A DNA stretch of 64,000 bases from Sweltsa coloradensis (Eukaryota > Arthropoda > Insecta > Plecoptera > Chloroperlidae): positions 744,001 to 808,000 of the forward strand of contig JAMZAV010000302.1 in assembly GCA_024449915.1 (NCBI GenBank). Direction: 5' to 3'. How positions within the stretch are numbered: the first letter of the stretch is position 1; every line of letters starts with the position of its first letter. The position numbers and the translations under genes are program-made. A model generated the notes under the pieces. It was not told the DNA's origin and searched no databases. It saw only the letters and a list, made by a program, of their open reading frames with translations. This document shows positions 20,317 to 31,885 of this stretch, piece by piece.

Positions 20317-20452
20317 TCCAGACAATTTTTAATTGATTAACAAAGCCAGACAATAGAAAATCGAATAGTAGAAAATCATAATGAACGATTCTTCACAAGT
20401 CAAATCAAATATCAACTTTCACATGCAGTATTATGACGTTCGTTTTTTCCCT

Positions 20453-20487
20453 ACCCGACCCGACCCGACCCGACCCGACCCAACCCA
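20453..20487 (+). repeat. (CCCGA)n microsatellite
   Basis: About six CCCGA units ending in CCCAACCC. Part of the 20.2-20.5 kb element. Confidence 0.85.
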
Positions 20488-20524
20488 AAAACCCGAAGCA
20501 GTTTAGTACCCACACCCGACAGTG

Positions 20525-22337
20525 AAATCCTTTACTCTCTCCGTCCTAACATTGATCATACTTGAATACTATTGGATAAGTTTGGACAAACCAGGAATTG
20601 ATGTAGAATGCACGGGGATTATAATTCTGAAACGCTTTGAACACTATGGATTGTCTAATGGTGTTGTGGTTTGCTACAATGTGTCAACTGTCAAATTAGA
20701 TGAACATATTATTCATGTCGGTTTCAGAACAGGTTTTTAAATATTACTTACTTTTTTAAGCCACCAAGAAGTTTCTTTTTGCAGTTATTTCCAAATCTTG
20801 TGTAGAAGACAATAACTTTAAATTATGACATGTTCTATGATCGCGACCTGCACATATCCTTTTAACAACCTGCCAAACATTCTATATTTTGTTTGGGTGT
20901 AAATTGGAGGACACAAAATAATGTTGTCCAGAATAATGTGTAACTGGCTGAATGAAGCGATTAAGCGATCTTTTATATGGACATTTAAGAAACAAATTTG
21001 GGCGACGCCTTTAAATATATGATTTTTGGTTGATAATATATAAAAATATTAAAAACAAATATTCGGCCTCCAAGAATTTTGTGTAAATTTCATTAATGTA
21101 ACGTGGACTTTCACGGGTCTCGAGATGAATTAGAATAACCGAGCCCGACCCCGCTCTGGGTCCGAGAATTAATTAAAATTAACATTCTTTTAAACATGTA
21201 TTATGATTTTAATATTTTATTGTATAAACATCAATTAACTATTAAATAATAGGCTAAATTAGGTGTATGTTCTATTACAATATAAAAGTAAAGTTTAGTG
21301 AAAATCTTATATTCAAAATTCAATGTGGAATCATGCCCAAGTACATTATAACAGATTGAAAAAATAAGCAAACAGTTATTTCCATCTAAAACTGTTAGTA
21401 CAAGAAGTAAAGCACCGGCAGGCCAACTGTTTGACTATCAAATAGATTCAAAATGATGAAAATTAATGTACTGCCAACCAATATGAGATAAATTAAACCA
21501 TTATACGCATTTAAATGTGAACTATGTAAACTTATTAAGGATCCATTGTGTAAATTGTAGGCCATATATTGGGAATTTTTGTAATGTTTCATTGTATTGT
21601 AACATCATTGTAAAATACATTGAAAATTAGTAGTATGAATGAGCAGATTGAGTACGTATAATATACATTATGTTACTATCTAGTTTCTATTAATGTGAGA
21701 CAGTTTTTAAAATGCGATACATAAAACACCATCGAACGTACTTCTCGCACAATATGTCGAACGAGCTATTTTAGCTCTCGGTATTCAAAGAACACGCAGT
21801 AATACGTTTATCTCATGTCTGCCTTTGAACTGAACAGACACACAAATCAATGTCAAACCCGTACACGAAATGAGCGTGGCTGTAATCTAACACTCTACTG
21901 ACCGAGAGGGCAAAATAATTTGATGGCTTTGTGTAAAAAATCCATGTCTACTGTTCCATGCAGGTGTACCACACAAGAGGCAGTCGGCAAACATAAGCTA
22001 TATTGGCTGTCAAGACACGTTCAGCAAGTAATTACTTGAGAATACGTACCAGACTGTACTGGTTTGTAAATTCTTTATTCCAAATTCACACTTTTGATGT
22101 TGTGCTATCACAGTAAAATGCAGCTGTTATTAGGCACTGACTAAAAATGTGTTTTATTTATAATTCGTCGGAGAATAAGTTTTTACCAGGAATAGAAATA
22201 AATGCTTATCACATTGAAATAGAAATGGATGATAATTTAACGTATTTATTTTAACCCAGTGTCCGTTCATTAGCAGTTCGCAATATAAACCACTTGGTCA
22301 ATGTTATAAAGTAGCATATATATTTGTGTTTAATAAT
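20525..22337. other. no gene seen
   Basis: AT-rich. A short stretch at 21110-21165 with CACGGGTCTCGAGAT and CCGAGCCCGACCCCGC resembles a scrap of the CCCGA-type element. No coding or RNA gene was found. Confidence 0.4.
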
Positions 22338-22611
22338 ATATCAATGGTGAAGAACTAATACCTTCTATCTGCCAAAAGCAATTGTTCAGGAGAGCATTAA
22401 AATGATTTTAAAAAAGTAACATAGTTGGCGGTGGCAGATAGGAGATATTGATGTAAGGTATTACTTATGCTTTTTGGAGATGTTTAAGTTTTTGTTAGAA
22501 AAGGAGCTATTAGCACCAAAAAAAATTCGAAATAATTTTCTGTATCCATAGACACAACATCTCATTTGGCAGAAAATGGCAGAAAAAGGTATTGGTTCTT
22601 CACATCGATAT
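22338..22611. mobile_element. MITE with about 36-bp terminal inverted repeats
   Basis: The left end ATATCAATGGTGAAGAAC..AATACCTT...TCTGCCA and the right end TGGCAGA...AAGGTATTGGTTCTTCACATCGATAT are inverted with few differences. A third, internal copy (GGCAGATAGGAG..AAGGTATTACTT, near 22433-22470) lies in the same direction as the right end. No frame. The superfamily is unknown. Confidence 0.65.
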
Positions 22612-23983
22612 CTGAGATGTCGATTATATATCTTGAGGGAATTAATTTGCAGTAAAATATTGATGGTAAAAATGAACCGTTAGAAATGCAAATTCTTGTT
22701 TGGCAATGAGACGATGGCTGTCTTTAGAAACAAGAAGCATGCATGGAAACAGTCTCGGCTATAACAAGAAAGAGTTTAGTTCGAAGTAAAACGTACTGCT
22801 TTTAAACAAACTAAAGGAAATTAATTATAAAGAGTACTTACGACAAATTGAAACATCTCTAGCAGAGAATCCCACTCGGCTGTGAAGTTATGTGTGTCAT
22901 AAAACACGAACTAGACTCATCCCATTGAAGTTAAGTAAAATATAATAGACGGAAAGCTGGAGATACAACTTCATGTAGTTAACTATTTTTAGAAAATATA
23001 CTGCACTAGATTTTATATACCTTCTGCAAACTTACCTAGACTCCAGGCCTTTCTGCAATACCAAATAAATCCTGTAAAACCCCCATTTCCACGAAGTAGA
23101 TCGTCTGAACACATTGAAGAACACAAAGTGACATTTATTTGCCCTGGCCCAAAGAATGTAGGCTTATTGTGCATTCCAACATAGTTTCTGTCAAGGTTTT
23201 AATGCATCGTAAGCACAATCCATCAACGCATAGGTTAATCACCTAGCTAATCGTATAGCACCCTCAACCAAAGAGAAACTGAACCAATACAAGTACATTT
23301 CCATTAGTGTTGTCACGAAGATCTCCCGTGGACCACACCAGCGGTTTATTACGTGTGCAGTGTTACACCCTATAGCCATCTAGCAAAGTCCCAAAACATA
23401 GTTATCGCCATAAGTTGTTCTTGCATTGCATATTGTGTAAACATAATTATTTACTACAAAAGTAATGTTGTTTACCATAGACGAAACAACCCACCTCTTT
23501 GCCAAATATGAATGATATATTTCACTAGAAAATCGGCGCAGATATACTGACTGATCGTATTATATTTTTTTACTCGTTTGTTTAATCTCAATTATTCGCA
23601 TTCTCAGCTACTTCATCCAGCACACTTACGTCTTTGTCAAGGCCAGCCCACATTAACAAACAAGATCGAAATCAACAAATAAGTGATATTCCCAGGATTC
23701 GTCTTGACAAATTTTAACTCAACTACATGTAATCAGTGGCATTTCTCCAAACTATAGGTAACATCTTCAGGCCAATTTTAGAATGTTATAAAAATAGTAA
23801 ATCGTGAAGTAGTTATGTGAGTTATTTTTAGTATTTTTAAATACCGTATGTAGTTTGATATTTGATTTTATATGAAATAAACAAAAATAAAAAGTTTATA
23901 ACACACTTGTTCTGTATCTAAATGTGCACAGCTAGTTCGGAAATGAGAGTAATGGAGAATGGAATGCAGCTTGTAGTTATTAG
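22612..23983. other. no gene seen
   Basis: AT-rich, with no repeat partner in the window. Confidence 0.45.
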
Positions 23984-24105
23984 TTGTACCACGTTGCTAT
24001 TACTCGCACGATATTGCTATAAATGGCACAGGTCATTACTTTCACCTTGTTGCAATTACTTTCACCGTACTCCTATTACTTGCACCTTGTTACACTTGCA
24101 CCTTG
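23984..24105 (+). repeat. degenerate tandem repeat, about 20-bp unit
   Basis: Successive variants of CACCTTGTTGCAATTACTTT, about six in all, with indels. The frame at 23922-24314 crosses it; I do not treat that as a gene. Confidence 0.6.
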
Positions 24106-24889
24106 CTGATATCACTCAGTCTCACGACTGCATCCTGACTAGTTTCACTTCTGCGATCCATCGCAGCACAAGCGAGGGACGTAACTCGACTTACGCCAGG
24201 ACAAGTATCAGGACACAAATCGGAGCCATTGGGTTCCCGAAGAAGATGCATACGCTGACCTCGTTTTACATTTACCCCGGGATAAGAAATACCCATACAT
24301 GTTTAACATCGTAATCTAAAGTACCGAGTGTTTAATCATTTACAAGATCGAGTGTTGCATATTCAATGGGGTTAATGAAACAATTCGTTCACTTCCGGCA
24401 TTCCGCCCAACCTGGGGAAGACACCATGGAGAGTTCAGCTCCCCTTGATAAGTTTACATTTATAGGTTATTTTAAAATCAGCTGTTAATGATACCCCTTC
24501 CGCCGATTGTGTCCAACGTGTTCACTGTATGTTTAAAGTTCATCCTAATCAGTTGTAACAACTAATATAAAAGAGAGCACAGTACTTATTAACAACAACA
24601 CTAGATTCACCCCTACTCAAAGTCTCTCTGTTGGGTTTAAAAGCGTTAGGGCGCAGGTCACGTCGGAATTTAGCGACACCTTCTAGGTTAATGTAAATGA
24701 CAATGTTCCACGTGAACGTGACCATGATTATACTGATGTTAATTTCATACTGGGAGATGATATTCTTTCTCCGAGTACCAAGGACAGAGCGGTCTGTATC
24801 TTCACCACTTTTTAGACCAAGAGAAGCACACAACGCCAATTATATACCAAACAATTGTGTGCTCCTTAAATTATAAATAAGTTAAAATT
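24106..24889. other. no gene seen
   Basis: Mixed composition, no repeat or RNA gene recognised. The minus-strand frame at 24549-24839 has no recognisable content. Confidence 0.4.
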
Positions 24890-25061
24890 GAGAAAATCTA
24901 TTTGAATGCAATTCATTATAATTCTTATTAAATTTACAAAAATTAATTGACGGAAAAAAAGACACCAAAAAAAGAAAGACAAAAAAAATTGGCGAGAAAA
25001 TCTATTTAAATGCAATTCATTATAATTCTTATTAAATTTACAGATAAGTAATTAATTGACG
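24890..25061 (+). repeat. two-copy direct repeat around an A-rich tract
   Basis: GAGAAAATCTATTTGAATGC at 24890 and GAGAAAATCTATTTAAATGC at 24994 both run on through ATTCATTATAATTCTTATTA to AATTAATTGACG. The units are about 50-65 bp with an A/G-rich spacer. Confidence 0.85.
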
Positions 25062-26825
25062 AGTTTCACATTTTTTGTTTATAACCTGTTATTAAAGGAT
25101 TTTACAGAAGTATTATTTGAATTCTTTGAGTTGGGTACTTTGTTGGGTAATTGCTTAAATTAGATGTAAAACTATGTACACTTTTCTATATTATGTCGGA
25201 GAAAACATGTCAAATACAGAGTTCCGTAGATGAAAGAGTATGCAATTGATAAAATCTGAACCAGGGAGCACAATATACCTTATAAAATAAACAGTGCAAC
25301 GTTTGAAGTACGAGGGATTTTGGTAAATCTTTTGATTAAATGTACATTTGATTGTTTGAAGAATCATTATTTACAAGTAATGAATAACTCGTAACATTCA
25401 AAGCACTAAGTTAACATTTCTACTTGTTGTTTCGCAGAATAATTAATTAATAATTTCGTTTTGTTTTATACAGTTGCCACAAAAGCATAAGAATACAAGT
25501 TTTAACAATTCACTCAATCAACATGAATTATGAAATGTAGTTGCCAAAAGTTATAATAACATTCAACCATATCTGAATTGGTTCCATTTTAAAACAAATA
25601 AATACAAACCAAATTACGACTTTCTGTTAAGCAATAAACAATTTATAGCAACTCTCCTTTACATGTTTGTAGGCAAATGTTCAACGCAAACGATAAACTG
25701 TCATTCCCATCCACTTTATTTAACAATGTTGAGTCTGATTACGATCGGATTTCGAGGAAAGCCAATTACAACTGATTAAGAGACAACTAATTGGGAAAAT
25801 GTTGTCAACAAAATACGAAAAGTCGTGAATGTGATGTTTTTTTTATGAGGAATATAACTTGAAAGTGTTTCATTAGGCGCCTGTAATGTGTACATTGTCT
25901 GTCGTAATTACTGACACAATAGCTCATTACGGCCTGGTAATAAGACCATGCACTGGACAATCCCACCTCAAGGCAGCTAGGAGAAAGCAGAAAGCATCCA
26001 TACTCGAAAACTCTTCGTCATCCTATCATTATACAAAAGCATATATTGCCTCAAAAGTAGGGCCTACATCGCTCTGTAGAAAGCAACTTATTTCCAGCAA
26101 TTTAACCTTCCTCCAACACCAACCATTTCGCCTACCTTACGTACGAGCTATAGCAATAAAATAAGGTAGGAACAATTCAAATGTCATTTGATATACATCT
26201 TATTGATGTAGTGAGTACGGTAACGCTAGTTAATCGCTGCTCAGATCCGCTAAAGTGTCCCCAAAATAAGTGCAATTTCAGCGTTAAGTAGAAGAAGATA
26301 GCCATTCTAAGTTGTTATATAATTAGAGCAGAGATTCGATTATATGTAATGAACTGAAATAAACATAAATCCAAAAACTATCCACACATGGCCAAATTAT
26401 ACAATATCTAAGTCAATCAGAGATATTAAATCAAGTTTTATCGGTACAGTTTTAAAAAATCTCTTAGCAAAAATAAGTTATAGAGAAATTACATGTTCAC
26501 AAGTTATTATAACTATTTAGTTATTCATTATTAAATGACCTGAATGATGTATTCCAAAGATAACTCATATTGCTGACGGGGTAGCTTGGAGAGTGATGAT
26601 GAATGAAGAGATAGTTTGCCTGATGCAAGCATGTGTAAACACTTCCATGCCAAGGTAGCTTTGCACAACAAAGTGGTTGAGCCTTCCTTGATGTGACGAA
26701 GTGATGCGTGACAATGGGTTAAGTGTCAAGAGGAACGAGTAAATTAATTATGAATGGATTATAGCATGTGCACAAGAGGCTGTACACGGATATAGAAAGT
26801 ACTTTTGTGATTATGTTTTTTGTTG
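25062..26825. other. no gene seen
   Basis: AT-rich. The 92-codon frame at 25886-26164 has no recognisable domain. Nothing else seen. Confidence 0.4.
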
Positions 26826-26896
26826 CTCGTAGGTGATGTGTGTTTAATAATATTGATGCCTCCAAAATTAAAGATCCAGGGTTCAAATCCCGCGTT
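26826..26896 (+). other. tRNA-derived pseudogene or SINE head, Gly-like
   Basis: GCTCGTAGGTGATGTG, then GATGCCTCCAAAATTAAAG at the anticodon arm position and CCAGGGTTCAAATCCCG (B box). The TCC context and CCAGGGTTC match the SINE at 9595-9685. Confidence 0.45.
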
Positions 26897-26960
26897 AAGA
26901 ACACTGTTGGTGGACTGTAATCTATTAGATTGATTTAGCTTTATTTTAGCCATATTAGTT

Positions 26961-27085
26961 TTGTTTTTATTTATTTTATTTTATTTATTTAACGTCTATC
27001 CTATTCAGTTAAAAAACTGGTTTACAAAGGAGAACAACAAAATAAATCTAATTGCATTGATGCAGACACAACAATGAACTACCGT
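26961..27085 (-). mobile_element. LINE 3' end, severely truncated
   Basis: Minus strand: TTGTGTCTGCATCAATGC, AGATTTATTTTGTTGTTC, TTTGTAAACCAGTTTTTTAA and CTGAATAGGATAGACGTTAA, ending in (AAATA)n. It matches 11420-11530 in order. 5' truncation with an A-rich 3' end is typical of LINE retroposition. Confidence 0.6.
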
Positions 27086-29256
27086 TAAGTAAATATTTGA
27101 AATAATTAATTATAGGGTTATGGGGTAGCTCCTTTTTTAATGCATATATGTTATTGACCTCGTATACAATGTGTGTTGAGTTAACCAAATTGATTTGAAT
27201 AACATGTAGGATCATAATGTCTGGCACAAAACCTAACGAATTATATTTTCTGTTAAATACAAGTCAATCATGAATATAGTTGAAAGCAGAAAGTATTATT
27301 ATAAACAAAAGTTGTACTAGACTTTAAGAAATAACGTGCATATACTGTTTTGCCACGATATCTTGTTTGAAACTATGTTTTCGCACAACCGCGCAATCGC
27401 GTTCGGTTTACGTGTTACTTTTCTGCGACATTTTCCTTGTGAACCCGGCCGTACATTGACTCGTTTTTATCCCACAGACAAATCTCAGTGTTAAATTAAA
27501 GATGAATACCCACTTACTCCTTAACGGGCTATCATTCCAAACTGTGCACATACATAATTTAACAGTTGAAGGGCCCTGGGTGCATCGTGCATCACATTAC
27601 AAACATTACATTATCCATGTTATGAATTTGTATACGTCATCAAAATCGAACACAATATCACATAGAACGTGATGTCATGAATGTTCTACCATTAAAAATG
27701 TGCCTGTAATTGGAATATTGTGAATTGTGGATGCCGGGCATTAATGCAGACATTTATTGCATAATTTAATTGGTCAAGACGAAATTACTTCACACACCAT
27801 TAGAAAACAGAACTTTCCATTAAAACGGCTCGTAAAAGATATTTAAAGGCATGTCCTGAGGAGGCTTGTAGGGGGAGAGGGAGGGGGGTCTGAATGACTT
27901 GTGCGTACAACTTACTGTAAGGCTGCAAGTCTCCTGAGACCGGCGATATTTTTGGCGTCCAATGGCTTCGAGCCATTAAAAATGGATTTCGAATATAAAT
28001 TTTCCGTTGACAGTTGTTTGCCTTTTCCCTTTGTTTTTTCTCTTTGTTGTTCACATGTTGGGTGGCTTAGTCCGCATTCCAGAAGCCAGACGTGTTTTGT
28101 GGTCTCACATTCCTTGTCAGTACTCCATTTCACATCTAAATAAGCTAGGGCGTGAAACTAGGAAAAAATGCGAATAACACGTGCAGTAAACGAACACGTG
28201 CTTCTTTTGGATGTTTTGTTGTCAGTTTTGCAGCAACCGTACAGCATTATGGTGCATATTATTAATGTGCATGCTAATGAATTAAGAATTGTTTGGTTGG
28301 GTATGATATGTTTTAGCGCTTGCAAGCCAAGTAATGAGTTTTAGAGGGTCAACATATTTTACATGCGACAGTTATAAAATATTCCGAGTTTACTGCACAA
28401 TAAAGGATAATTGTGTTATTCAAGTAATGTTAATTACACGTTTTGGATTTTTCTTCACACCCTCTCACCAAAATAAATATAAACGGTAAGAAAAGTGCAC
28501 CTTATAATCACTTGGAACTATTGTTGTACCGGTTTATTTCGGTTTTAACAACCGTGTAAGTTAGGGGACTGTCAGTCTAACAGACAGTTTCAACGAGTTT
28601 CTAGCCATAGAGATATAAGAATATGTGTGCACAAGTATCGTCGTTGGATTAACCTACATTTTTTAGAATAGTTTGTGAACGTGAAAAAAAACTGAACTTA
28701 TTTGCTCGTAGAATATTCAGTTTTCTTTTAGCCGAAAAATTCCAACGTTCGATCACATTTTAATAAAAAGAGTCCCAATTTTACTTTTTCATTCGTTTTG
28801 CGAGTGTCTACGGATGTGGATTTTCACTGCGAGTCGCTTCAGGATGACCTCGGTTACGCCCTTTTCTTCCACTTCAATTCAGATGAACATGATTTATGTG
28901 GGCACTTTTCACAAACGATAACCAAACGATAAATTTAAAACTGCGGATAAAACTGGACTAGTGAGGGCAAGTTCTGTGAAAACCAGCGCTAAACATGAAG
29001 AACATAAATCAATATTGTGTTTGGTTTCAACCACTTCAACTTACAGTGTAATTGTTATTTTGACTTATTATTCTTGGGCCAGTTTTGAAAGGCTCATTTG
29101 CAGATAGGGTGAAAAATGAACGTTGCGTCCTAAGAAAGGACACGCGAATCATTCAATTTATTGATTATCTACTGCTTTATATGAGAACTAACGAGGCACT
29201 TGTGGCCTTATAATCCATTCATTTAAAATAACTGTAATACTCTCTCAAGAAGTTAC
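27086..29256. other. no gene seen
   Basis: AT-rich, with a G-rich patch at 27868-27889 and mixed stretches at 27900-28140 and 28795-28870. The overlapping frames on both strands at 27800-28143 cannot all be real and none is recognisable. Confidence 0.4.
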
Positions 29257-29892
29257 TTAAAGGGGTATTTAACCGCTAGACTCAAAACATATATTTCATT
29301 CAGGCTAATTAGTAATGAATTTAGCAATTAACAGAAATATTATTGGGGTCACCATGCACTTCCAAAAATTGTCAAATGCAATTTTTAGAGTAGGTCATTG
29401 GCAAAAATCTTCCAATAAGAAATAAACATGGAACGATCTTTATGAGCCGTGACTTGGTGGATTTTTTGATCAAAAAAAAATATTGCACTTATTGACGTAC
29501 TCTACAGCTTTTGTAAAATTCTTATATTTGTTTGTAATTTGGCAAGTAGTTCGGTCAAATAATGTGATTAACAAGATGGTGTGATTTTGGAATGCAATTT
29601 TGGTGTTTGAGGGTTATATTTGGCACAGTTTAAGAAACACGATGTTATAAAGGGGCATTTTAGATTGGTGCTATGCTCTTGCATCTATGTGGACCAAAAA
29701 AGAAGCAGGTTAAAACCGATTTAAGAAATTTACCAAAACACCAATTTTCGCAAATTTCTGGACCAAAAAAATGAAAAAAATCGTGTTAAATCACAGTTAC
29801 AAGATATGATTTTTTAAACGGTCATTTTAGTGTAGTATTGTGCTATAGATCACGTGGTAAAAAATAATTTTTGGGGTTTTTAGCCCCTTTAA
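29257..29892. mobile_element. TTAA-flanked MITE (piggyBac-like)
   Basis: The ends read TTAA|AGGGG on the left and CCCCT|TTAA on the right, that is, a TTAA duplication (29257-29260 and 29889-29892) around short inverted ends. The interior is AT-rich with an AAAGGGGCATTTTAGAT block near 29650 that repeats the end motif. No frame. TTAA target duplications are typical of piggyBac; the assignment is inferred. Confidence 0.55.
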
Positions 29893-30164
29893 TAATAACA
29901 ATATTGATATACACATAGATAATGTTATTTAGGCATAGAAGGTTTTCACATTTTATTTTTTATAAATAAGCCGAAAATATTATAATATTATACATATACT
30001 CGATTGCAGATGTGTTATGAGCACTCACACACATTACAGCACGGTATACTATAATCTTCACGTCGAAAATGTACAACTTATATTGTGAAATCACAAGTGA
30101 CTATGTATATAACGTCTCATTCTTAGAAGTTTAGCATTTTGTCTGTTACCAATGGAATTAAGAC

Positions 30165-30207
30165 ACAGTAGACTCTAAATACGAATATATTGTATTTATT
30201 TTTTATT
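30165..30207 (-). repeat. dispersed repeat B, short fragment
   Basis: Minus strand: AAATACAATATATTCGTATT then TAGAGTCTAC, which is the left edge of B1-B3. About 40 bases only. Confidence 0.45.
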
Positions 30208-30307
30208 TATAGTATAAACGTTTCTTAAAACTTTTAAATTAAAAAATCACCAACAAAATACGTATTCAAATTACGTTAATGTGAGTAACAAAAAAATCAA
30301 TTGTTCA

Positions 30308-31053
30308 TTGGATGAGCGTAGCGAAGATTCCATTCTACTACACTGGAGAAAAAATCCGGAAGTTTTTTTTCTTTTTTTCGTATTTTTGTGTATTTGTCTA
30401 CACGATTCCGGCTAAACCGATACTCCAATTGCGATGAAATTTTGTGGAGGCCTTCGAAATCTCTCAACATAAAACTGCCAAGTTTTTGAGCAAAATCAAA
30501 AAACTACTTCTCATGAAAATGGCAATTTTACGATTTTTTTCGATTTTTCAAAAATTTATTTTACTTATAACACCTACATGCTTTATCCGATTTTAATGAT
30601 TTTTTCACAGAACCTTAATTTTATGAATTGAGATATTCGTGTGAAATTTGAGCGCAATCAAAAAATTATTTCTCATAAAAATTGAAATTTTTATTTTTTT
30701 TATTTTTTAAAACAATTCTTTGACTTACACCTACATGCTTTATCCTATTGTAATGATTTTTTTACAGAACCTTAATTTTATGAATTAATATATTTGTGTT
30801 GAATTTGAGCGCAATCGAATAATTATTTCTTATGAAAATCGCAATTTTACAATTTTTTTCTTTTTTTAATTACGATTAATTAAAACATAATTAAAATTTA
30901 CGTTTTTTTTTTAAATTAAATTTAATTAAAAAAAAATCTTCGACTTAGTAATGATTTTTCACAGAACAACAGAAAATCCGCATAACACATGGCAGCACAA
31001 TGCACAAATTACGCTCATCCAACAACGCGCCTGAAAAAGCGTGTTGGAAAGTA
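30308..31053 (+). mobile_element. family H element, copy H9 (left half of a palindromic pair)
   Basis: Head TTGGATGAGCGTAGCGAAG after an A. Subfamily 1 interior with two CGACTTATAACACC-type units (near 30549 and 30716). The tail has TACGCTCATCCAACAACGCG and CCTGAAAAAGCGT, but the last bases to CTAG are replaced by GTTGGAAAGTA, which joins the inverted copy at 31054. Confidence 0.75.
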
Positions 31054-31640
31054 TTGGATGAGCGTATGTTTTTTTAAACGAAAAAAGTGTAAAATTGCGA
31101 TTTTCACGACAAATTATTTTTCGATTGCGCTCAAATTTTACACAAATAAAATTATAAAATTGAGGTTCTTTGAAAATATCATTACAATCGGATAAAGCAT
31201 GTAGATGTTATAAGCCGAAGAATTTTTTTTTAAACGAAAAAAGCGTAAAATTGCGATTTTCATAAGAAATTATTTTTCGATTGCACTCAAATTTCACACG
31301 AATATATAAATTCATAAAATTAAGGTTTTGTGAAAAAATCATAACAATCGGATAAAGCATGTAGGTGTTATAAGTCGAAGACATTTTTCAAAAATCGAAA
31401 AAAAATAGTGTAATTGCGATTTTAATGAGAAATATTTTTTCAATGGCGCTCAAAAACGTGGCAGTTCTAAGTTCAGAGATTTTGAAGGCCTCCATAAAAT
31501 TTCATCGCAATTGGAGTATCGGTTTAGCCGGAATCGTGCGGACAAACACACAAAATTACAAAAAAAGGGAAAAAACATTCCGGATTTATTTCTTCAGTGT
31601 AGTGAAATGGAATCTTCGCTTTGCTGCTTCGCTCATCCAA
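31054..31640 (-). mobile_element. family H element, copy H10 (inverted right half)
   Basis: It starts, on the plus strand, with TTGGATGAGCGTA, the outer face of the inner inverted repeat. It then runs backward through the internal units (TAAGCCGAAG and TAAGTCGAAG near 31213 and 31370), CGGTTTAGCCGGAATCGTG and GTGTAGTGAAATGGAATC to CTTCGCTTTGCTGCTTCGCTC-type sequence and CATCCAA at 31640. It has no AACGC stem and no CTAG of its own. The frames here are artefacts. Confidence 0.75.
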
Positions 31641-31735
31641 ATAGTATTCAATTATCTCCATGTCTTTGGAATGTAGTTCCAATAGTTAACAGGAAAACCA
31701 CAACTTTCATGCGTTATTTTCCTAATGCGTGTTCA

Positions 31736-31885
31736 CTTTATTTCTCGATTTGTTTGGTCGGGAAACACTCCCGTAGGTGTAATTGATATTATTTACTACA
31801 ATTCAGAAATTAAAAAAGTCCGCCCCAACCGGGAATCGAACCACGGATCTCCCGCATTCCACTTTTTATCACTTTGTTGTAAGAT
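31736..31885 (-). mobile_element. tRNA-derived SINE, family S, copy S2
   Basis: Minus strand: AATGCGGGAGATCCGTGG, TTCGATTCCCGGTTGGGG, CGGACTTTTTTAATTTCTG, AATTGTAGTAAATAATATC and CCTACGGGAGTGTTTCCCG, then CAAATCGAGAAAT. This is the fullest tail match to 48470-48635. The A-box part is decayed. Confidence 0.65.

Larger units (their letters stand above)
20191..20524. mobile_element. hAT-like non-autonomous element with CCCGA repeats
   Basis: The left end ATGGTGTGCGGGTAC and the right end GTACCCACACCCGACAGTG are inverted relative to each other over about 13 bp. GGGTCAGGTATTTGAGGGCC and CCGACCCGATCG lie near the left end, and a (CCCGA)n tract near the right. Elements of this style in animals are often hAT-type, but I cannot identify the expected 8-bp target duplication. 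Confidence 0.45.
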
